Shown here: piece after piece, positions 56,686 to 64,000 of the stretch
Layout: each line of letters starts with the position of its first letter
Numbering within the stretch: the stretch's first letter is position 1
From: Siphonodentalium dalli
Lineage: Eukaryota > Mollusca > Scaphopoda > Gadilida > Siphonodentaliidae
Reading direction: 5' to 3'
NCBI GenBank assembly: GCA_032622095.1
Contig: CP136064.1
Span: 248,593,827-248,657,826, forward strand
Length of the DNA stretch: 64,000 nucleotides
The notes under the pieces: model-generated
Database searches by the model: none
Seen by the model: the letters and a program-made list of their open reading frames with translations, nothing else
What the model was told of the DNA's origin: nothing
Program-made: the position numbers and the translations under genes

Positions 56686-57568
56686 GTTTAGGCCCATCTG
56701 GGTATAATATTAACTGACAAATAACCAGAATTTCGGGGTATATACGATGCATTTTGAAGAACTCTCTTTGTTTTTGTTCTAAACAGAAATATTAAGACAA
56801 TACTAAATTTTGTTTCACCATGTTGTACCTCGTTCTAGAAAAACTAAATACTGGCATACTTTCTTAGGATGTACAATTGAAAGCTTCAACAAACGCACTA
56901 AGCACTAAACAGAACAAGCCAACAAATACAGGAATGGGGGTATCAACAAACTGCTCATCAGCGAATATGGGTCATAGGGTTATCATTCCACCCGACTCGA
57001 ATATTAAAAGGCGATAACAATAGAGTGATTTTTATCGAAATAATGTTTATTACGGAGTTCTGGTTGAAGTAATTTACGAATTGGAGTGGCAGTTTGTGAA
57101 TAATTACTAAATAATCAAAGTTTATCTTTATGCGAATTTGAGCGCCTCAAACTGAGTGATCAATGTGCCCTGAATGCCAATCATAATCATGTTACGTTCC
57201 CAGTAATCATTATGCAACGTGGGCATGCAGCCTGATGCAGGATGGAAATTCTGTACTACGGGAGATGAACTGAACGGACTATGAATTTAAGCTGTTTCTG
57301 CCAGATTCTGGTGCCTTATCAGAATAGATTAGTATTTAATACGTTCCTAATAAAAACTCATCCACGAGTAACTCAGATCACATTAAACAGTCCATGAATG
57401 TCACACAAATGATTCCTACACACCATGATTCAGTAATTCTTATCTTAGAAGAGATTTAGTGGCAATATATATGGTCCGAGTACGATTGTGGGAGCATGCT
57501 TTTCAAAATAACTTTGAGTGGGGCATAATCTTCAAGCATAAAATGAAACAAATTAATTATTCGCTGTT
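56686..57568. other. no feature seen
   Basis: No arrays, termini or motifs recognised. Confidence 0.4.
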
Positions 57569-57775
57569 TTAACCCTTCCATGGCTGGAGCGTCCTGAAAT
57601 GTTGTGAAAATCCTGTGCCAATGCATTCTCTTATATATGCGAGTCTCCCATAGGGAGCATCGCATGTATATGAGAATACATTGTTCTAACACTATATACC
57701 TTGACCTTCTAAGCCAGTGCATTCTCTTGTATTTGCGGGGCACCCCATGGGAGACTTCACTGGCACATGACAGAA
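57569..57775. mobile_element. TTAA MITE family D3, diverged copy
   Basis: Left TTAACCCTTCCATGGCTGGA at 57569, then a hairpin at 57617-57685 (CCAATGCATTCTCTTATA) and a degraded second hairpin arm at about 57713-57768. The right TTAA is lost. A 116-codon minus-strand frame reads through the hairpins and is not coding. Confidence 0.65.
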
Positions 57776-58150
57776 AAAAACTAATAAGGAACGCAAAAGA
57801 TACCATTTGTATTGCTTATGAGACAATTTCTATCACGTATTTGCGAGGCATTATTGCCCCTTTTAAGTATTTATCGACACATATTGAAACGTTCAAACAT
57901 GGCAATATGGGTACTACGACACAAATATGTGTATCCTCACTGTAAACGGACATTTCAACCTCAAAATGACAGTTTGTTTTGGAAGGAGAGAATGTTGAAC
58001 AAAAATATTTACCGAAATCATAGAGAATATTGAACCCTGTTTGTGTTCCATACTGAACTATATGTTATATATGGTTTGAGTGAGTCTTTCCATATAATAT
58101 AAAGTCAATATTAAAACATTTCATTTATTGTCGACATGTGTTGATCTCCG
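57776..58150. other. no feature seen
   Basis: No repeats recognised. Confidence 0.4.
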
Positions 58151-58330
58151 GAAACCGACCATAATGTGAGCAAGCGAACATTACCAACTTTAGTTTGAGG
58201 CGCCGAAGCTCCACTGGCTAATTAATATGCATGCTGCAGATAAACCGACCAGAATGTGAGCAAGCGAACATTACCAACTTTAGTTTGAGGCGCCGAACCG
58301 CCATGGGCCAATATAAAGCATGTTGCAGAG
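58151..58330. repeat. 90-bp direct tandem duplication
   Basis: AAACCGACCATAATGTGAGC at 58152 and AAACCGACCAGAATGTGAGC at 58242 begin two copies that are nearly identical for about 58 bp (to TTGAGGCGCCGAA) and then diverge. Confidence 0.85.
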
Positions 58331-58869
58331 ATACCACCGTTCACAGGAATGGGTTGAACTAATCTCAAATCCTGTTGAGTAAACGAAGATAAAATAGGTA
58401 TTCCGCTGTTTATGATACCTTCTGCTGCAATTGGAGTCAATGGTAAATATTATGTTGGCAAGGTAAGGAACATCGGAATCTCAGTGAATGTATATGGACT
58501 GCACATGTGCAAACGATACAGGTGGCTGGAGTAGAATATCCCCAGATATAGATTGCCTCCCGAAAGCTTCATTCGGTGTACGTGTGTGTATGCACTGTTA
58601 CCATGTTAATGCTGCTATTGTTATGTTGTATTTATTGTTGATGTATTCGGGAGAGGATGTCCATCTAAGTTGCTAGCACTTGTCCTCCAATCCCGTTATT
58701 TTGGTAAATAAATATGTTTAAACGTTGGTCTCGTTGAGCTCTTTCCAGTTATATCGTTAGTATGCCGTAAATGATCATCAAAGCCAAGATAGCCATTGCA
58801 AAGCATACGTTAGCAGGTGTTGCCCTATCTCGTTAACACCTGGAGTGGAACTTTTATGTCAGAATTCCA
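58331..58869. other. no gene called; possible polyadenylation motif
   Basis: AATAAATATGTTTAAAC at 58702-58718 repeats the motif found at 43076-43092. A 62-codon frame ends 30 bp before it. Confidence 0.3.
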
Positions 58870-59180
58870 TACACAAGAAGTTTACCACTTTAGTCCGGTC
58901 CATAAACAAGATGTTTACCACTTTAGTCCTGGCCATAAACAAGATGTTTACCACTTTAGTCCTGTCAAATAAGATGTTTACCACTTTAGTCCTGTCCACA
59001 AACAAGATGTTTACCACTTTAGTACTGTCAAACAAGATGTTTACCACTTTAGTCCTGTCAAACAAGATGTTTACCACTTTAGTACCGTCAAACAAGATGT
59101 TTACCACTTTAGTCCTGTCCATAAACAAGATGTTTACACTTTATTACTGTAAAACAAGCTATTTACCACTTTAGTACATC
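58870..59180. repeat. 30/33-bp tandem array, ~10 units
   Basis: AAGATGTTTACCACTTTAGT with either CCTGTCCATAAAC (33-bp class) or CCTGTCAAAC (30-bp class). Both unit lengths are multiples of three, so frames of 109 codons (plus, KMFTTLVLS octads) and 89 codons (minus, TKVVNILF) stay open by construction. Confidence 0.93.
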
Positions 59181-61632
59181 CCAGTTGGACTGAAGTGGTA
59201 AATCTCGTCACATTTCGGGCTTCGGATGCTCGGCTTTGGGAACTAGTGCTTTGGGTATACCCACCATAACCGCTGTGATGTTTTGAGTACACACTTATCA
59301 AGGAAATATAGCAATACACCGCATCCAATCACACGACACGTGAACAATAATGATACTAATAATCGAGATAATTTCTTGGTGTTTGCTTTATCTGTGGGAC
59401 ATAACTTCATGACGGATTTATACGGAAAAATAGAGATCAAACATGAAGGGTACGCTATCCAAACGACAGATCGATGTGCCAACAATACATGGTCCCTCAA
59501 GCTCAGGTTGGCCGAAGTGTATGGTTCTAAATGGCTTCGCATAAACGCGCCATCCGCATAAACTAGTGATCAGAGTCAATTCATTGTTCCTATACGTTTC
59601 TTAATTCTGAACTTACGACCGTTTCTTATTCCAAATGGGTATGTCTAGCCACCTAAGCATTACCACAACATAGCCCCCTATTGTTGTTGTGAGTCACAAC
59701 TGCGTGAATGGAACATGAATATGATACGGTTTATCTGATGAAATAATGTTATTTATGTCTCTCTAACTCATACAATATTCCTTGCCTAAAAAAAATACCA
59801 CAAACCTGTGTTAGTTTTATTTTGGGTGGCACGCGCTAAATAATATTTGATGTTACCGAAGTCTACGTCTATGCAGTGGTTGTGACCTCTTACGTTTCCA
59901 GACGGTGGTAAAATGCTTGACGAAAAACGCGAATTACAGCTGAATAAACATATCATGATGGGGGAAACAGACTCAAGTCGGCGATATTGTATTTGTGTTT
60001 GTATGCAATTGTAGAAATATGCACTAAATCATTGAGCGCTCCAAAACGGTATGATGTGTATATTGTCTACTAATCTCGTGTACTTGGGGGCTTGTATGTG
60101 CTGTGCCAACATGTCTCAGGGGTATATACGCTGGAGATGATCAGAATTTGGTTATTTACGAGGAATAAATGAATTCATCTTCTGCGAAAAAATAGGTTCC
60201 GGGGATGCAAACGTCTATGTCATGATTACGGCAACAATATGGCACCGAAAATCGTTGATGACGTTCACTTGACGTGTGGTGCAAATTACAGCCTTGACCT
60301 CGAGGTCGCACCAAGGATTCGCTAATATCTGCAACGGAATGTGCAGTCCTCTTTTCTTTTATATCCTACGTGGTGCTGTTGTCATTAGAACATTTGTTCC
60401 AATTAGCTTTATAGATAATATCTGCCAAAAATCTCTTCTTGTTCCATTTCCTTGTTATTTTTTATGCACACCTGTAGGTCCCCCTGTACTAAAGACATTC
60501 CAACTTTATTTTTGTTCTGCGCCATTACCGTGATCCAAATATCCCTGACGTATTTGTTTAGTATGATATTCTCAGTTCAGAGCAGATGCCAATACAACCG
60601 TATGTTGCCTAAGAAGGCGCCCTTTCGTGAATTTTCAAAAATCTCTATTTCTAACTATCGATTTGAAGCAAAAAAAAAGAATTATCCTTCATAACCAAGG
60701 TATGCTATAGTATTATAACAACACATGTTTACCCTCACAATATGAGAGACATGTTTGAATTATGTAAAGAAAAGTGGTTTTAAAAAACAACAATTTATAC
60801 GTGATATTTTATGACAGCAAATTCACGAGAAAGTCATCTTAAAGACTTATTATGTACTTGTTAGGGTGCGTGAAACTGATAAGTCAGTATTCGGGCGCTA
60901 TGACAACGGGAGGAATGTAACATTATACTAACATCGCCGAAAATTTTAAGCAAATCGACCCTACCACTCCATAGAAAACATCGTCAGAACTACGCTCAAT
61001 TGTCAATATTTACTACTCGATTCGGGACGCATATATCGGCGATAAACTAACGAAAACGATTTCGCCATCGAGAGTCACTGCCGTTAATTCATATATAGGA
61101 ATGATGGTGTGTGTTGTCAATTTGGTTATACTATTTGTAAAACTTACTACTTTGAACAAGATTATTCTCTATTTCTATTTTATCACCATACTGGAGTGTT
61201 TCACACCACTTTAAGGTTATATGCATATCGTACGTGATTACTCATGTTAAATTATTCTATATTTGTATATATGTGCAACTGCCCATTTGGTGTATTTTGC
61301 ATTATATCTTATCTTATCTTATATTGGAAGCAACTTGAAACGCGCTACGAAAATATCTTTGAACATGGCGCTAAATGCACTCTTGATCTGCACGTTCAGT
61401 CTGTAAGAAATGGATGTTGTGTATGTTACGTTCCATGGAGTGGCGAAATTTCTAATATATCAGGCAAATTTGTCAGTGTTTGAACATAGCATCAGATGTT
61501 ATAGACAAACAGCTAGACGAATTGTCTACAACTAGAGTAGTTTAGTACCTAGTTCAGACGCGGCTCCGCTCACTGTTCCGTGCAACTCCACTACGTAACG
61601 CTTCGGCGGTCTGCATGCCGGAGCGTAACGCC
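59181..61632. other. longest stretch with no feature
   Basis: About 2.4 kb without arrays, TTAA termini or shared repeats. Open frames up to 99 codons (59243-59542 minus, 59283-59561 plus, which overlap each other) have no recognised motif. If a single-copy exon or regulatory region is present in the window, this is one of the more likely places. Confidence 0.4.
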
Positions 61633-62157
61633 TTAAATTAGATACCGACGGCATTGGCGGTGGTTATGCTGTTAAAATATTCACCTCCGTCATAAACAGA
61701 AATAATAGTAAAATATAGACAGATTTTGTTCTTAGGCCTATACCAATCAGAAATATGGCATAAACAGTATGTTATTGTCAAATTTGTTTCTTTGTTATAT
61801 AAACAAAAGCAAAAAACGTTACAAAACCTGGCTTTTGTTTATATCCGGATATGGTAAACATAAAGAGCGTTATTTGTTACTGTTTTCCTGATATGGAAAT
61901 AATAAAGAGTGTTTATATCATTTGTGTGTGATTAACCAATAGAATTGCGCCGTGTTATGTAAATAGAAGCAAAACTTCTATAACACGAGCAGGCTCTTGT
62001 TTACATACACCATCGTACGTTTTGACGACAATATACTAATTACGCGCTGATTATGTTTGGCATATGAACAAAACTATATATATTTTAATATTCCTTCTGT
62101 TGATGGCGATTTGAACAAATATGAATATTTCTGCAACGAACGCCACCCGTGCGTTAG
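61633..62157 (+). mobile_element. TTAA MITE family E, diverged copy 2
   Basis: TTAA at 61633-61636, then GGCATTGGCGGTGGTTATGC, AACAGTATGTTATTGTC, AAAGAGCGTTATTTG, CCTGATATGGAAATAATAAA, TTGTGTGTGATTAACCAATA and AACAAATATGAATATTT in the same order as 11333-11834. The right end (CACCCGTGCGTTAGG) has lost the TTAA. Confidence 0.75.
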
Positions 62158-63129
62158 GAACGAGCCCACAACGAGAATGGATATATATGGAATAGCAAAT
62201 AAGAATACGAATTGAAAGTGAAAATGTGCCAGACCCTGTATATTTCTTCCGTTTCAAGCTGGTATGCAACTGAGCATTCGAGAAGCCCCGCAATTAAACA
62301 ATCTACGTATGTTTCCGTTTACTCATTGTTTTATTGGTCTCTATCCGAGGATCAAGCAGAGTGTGCACTTCATTTTGGTGGAGCAGATGAAAACTAACTT
62401 GGGAAGAATTGAATAGTTCGGAAGTAGTTCTAATTAACTGGGTTATTTGATTCTTCCGGAGTAACTGAACATAAAACATTGCGTAATTAATAACAAAAGA
62501 GTAACGCCCTCGAATGAAATATAATGGCTTCTAAGTGCTTAATTGGCTTGTACTTCGATGACTCGATAATTTGGAAGTTTAAACTTCCCATGTGGGTGTT
62601 TTGTTTATCTACTACATATTACCCCGACGCCTTCAATTTACATAAGATTATGCGGAGGTCCAGGTAGCTACCATGATCGAGTAACTTTATAACCCTGTGG
62701 TGACTCCAGCAACATTCTTGAACGTGCATATACCGAGGCGTGTACACGGGTCAGCCGTTAACGCCCGCGTCCGATCGAACAGCGCACTGCAACATACCTG
62801 GACAAATGTTGTAATGCATATATAGGGAGAAATCTGCATTTTGCATTCGGATCTTTATTCAATGATCTCGAATGAGACGTTTCAGCCTGATAAACTTGGT
62901 ATCTGTCCGAGTTCTGATTTTTGTCAGAATACCCAATTTTCGATCCCTGGCACGAGAGACCAATACGCTACCTCTCGGCTACCGAATTTTCAACAGTCTT
63001 CACACCAGTATCACATCGCGTTCATCAAAGCACTATTTTCAAACATGGTCCTGATCATACCCTATGATATGCTGCGGCGCTGATGGACTCTCACATAATT
63101 AGGCATGATTAAGATACGGTGATTTTATT
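62158..63129. other. no feature seen
   Basis: No arrays or termini; two overlapping 60-80 codon frames at 62841-63083 have no motif. Confidence 0.4.
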
Positions 63130-63240
63130 CCAACCCTTTCTATACTAAATGGATAATCCCATTCAGTTATGAAAGTATACATTGGAATGGTCTATTATTG
63201 ATTGGATGGGGTTTCAGGAAAAATAAGCAGACGGCAGATA
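63130..63240 (+). mobile_element. TTAA MITE family F, left-end fragment
   Basis: CAACCCTTTCTATACTAAAT, CCATTCAGTTATGAAAGTAT and ACATTGGAATGGTCTATTAT match 23403-23470. The terminal TTAA is mutated to CCAA. Confidence 0.65.
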
Positions 63241-63324
63241 ACAAAATACAGAAGAAATCATATTTATTGCAGGGAAATGTTCAATTTAACATTCTACAGA
63301 CTTACGGACGAGTAGTTTCACACA

Positions 63325-63530
63325 AAATGTCTGACATACTTTCATCCATACTCTATTCAACAAAATCAACATACATTACTTATATTTATACTAAAACGAG
63401 TCAACTGGCAGATTAAAAGAACATTTAGCACCCATTTCCAACATTATTCTCGTCTCGTTGCGTCTACGCAATTTGAAGGCAAGTAGGTGTCCAACCAACG
63501 TCCTGCATTGATGTTCCACAGCGCGAATTC
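63325..63530 (-). repeat. dispersed repeat I, inverted copy 3
   Basis: On the minus strand it follows 41830-42020: AACATCAATGCAGGACGTTG, AATTGCGTAGACGCAACG, TCTTTTAATCTGCCAGTTGA and AAAGTATGTCAGACATTTT-like sequence, with about 75% identity by eye. Confidence 0.6.
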
Positions 63531-63533
63531 ATG

Positions 63534-63797
63534 CTATACACGTCTCACGTTCTGCGATCAGATCGGATGTATACATGTCTCACGTTCAGCGATCAGATCG
63601 GATCTATACATGTCTCACGTTCAGCGATCAGATCGGATGTATACATGTCTCACGTTCAGCTATCAGATCGGATGTATACATGTCTCACGTTCAGCGATCA
63701 GATCGGATGTATACATGTCTCACGTTCAGCTATCAGATCGGATCTATACATGTCTCACGTTCAGCGATCAGATCGGATGTATACATGTCTCACGTTG
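63534..63797. repeat. 35-bp tandem array, ~7.5 units
   Basis: GATGTATACATGTCTCACGT plus TCAGCGATCAGATCG repeats every 35 bp. Alternate units carry GATCTATAC or AGCTATCAG variants, hinting at a two-unit higher order. Since 35 is not a multiple of three, the open frames in all three plus frames (82-129 codons) simply reflect a stop-free 105-bp cycle. Confidence 0.95.
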
Positions 63798-64000
63798 ACC
63801 GGTTGTTGTACTGGTCCATCTAGTGTTACTAGCGCTGGTGGTGTCATTGTCACAAGGCTCCGATCATCCTATATATATAGTCAGCTTTTCAGACCGGTCA
63901 TAAATGTAGTTAGCTTTTAACCGGCGATTACTTTCGTTATCACCTTATCAAACCTCGTTGTGTTGAGACGTGATATACAGTGGATGACCACTATTTAAAA
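63798..64000. other. no feature seen
   Basis: Array edge to window end, with no recognised features. Confidence 0.4.

Noticed and set aside
63487-63920. Three overlapping frames up to 129 codons
   Set aside because: All are products of the 35-bp array, which has no stop in its 105-bp coding cycle.

Overview
This window looks like gene-poor, repeat-rich nuclear DNA from an invertebrate animal. The evidence is AT-rich sequence, no long open frames, abundant tandem satellites, short transposons with perfect target-site duplications, tRNA-derived SINE-like elements and a decayed Helitron helicase. The element style suggests a marine, perhaps lophotrochozoan, animal, but nothing here fixes the species. 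I see no complete protein-coding gene, no rRNA, no functional tRNA and no bacterial-type operon. Two weak candidate exons are flagged, near 50.4-50.7 kb on the minus strand and 42.8-43.1 kb on the plus strand.

The clearest organised content is a dense population of short non-autonomous DNA transposons bounded by TTAA, the target of piggyBac- and Kolobok-type transposases. They fall into two terminal classes. One begins TTAACCCTTT (families D, D2, D3 and F). The other begins TTAAAG (families A, B, E, H and N). Elements J and a long foldback near 48.3 kb are also TTAA-bounded. Several are nested or abut with no spare bases. Element E sits in a TTAA inside D at 11.3-11.8 kb, B ends on the same TTAA where that D copy begins at 10997-11000, and J lies in repeat C at 49.07-49.41 kb. 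Family D carries a striking 67-bp near-perfect hairpin, often twice per element.

Other transposon traces are: an element with G-run ends and an 8-bp duplication (1.0-1.6 kb); a hAT-like MITE (7.5 kb); an element flanked by GTAAT (13.5-14.0 kb); a palindromic MITE (19.6 kb); a ~60-bp-TIR element with a 14-bp flanking direct repeat (46.9-47.3 kb); the TACCCCC family T, one copy of which is inserted in a B element (34.1-35.3 kb); and Helitron helicase remains with a plausible 3' end (17.1-17.7 kb).

Tandem arrays form the second layer. Units include ~39 bp (1.9-2.7 kb), ~30 bp (7.7-8.0 kb), 68 bp (23.6-24.0 kb, each unit holding the F-family terminus), ~43 bp (26.9-27.1 kb), 29 bp (27.7-28.3 kb), 48 bp (32.3-33.2 kb), an ~84-bp dimeric array (43.2-43.5 kb), 24 bp (46.1-46.7 kb), 44 bp (48.0-48.2 kb), 30-33 bp (58.9-59.2 kb) and 35 bp (63.5-63.8 kb). 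The longest open frames in the window are by-products of such arrays. Family letters are my own labels for sequences seen to recur inside this window; no database was consulted.
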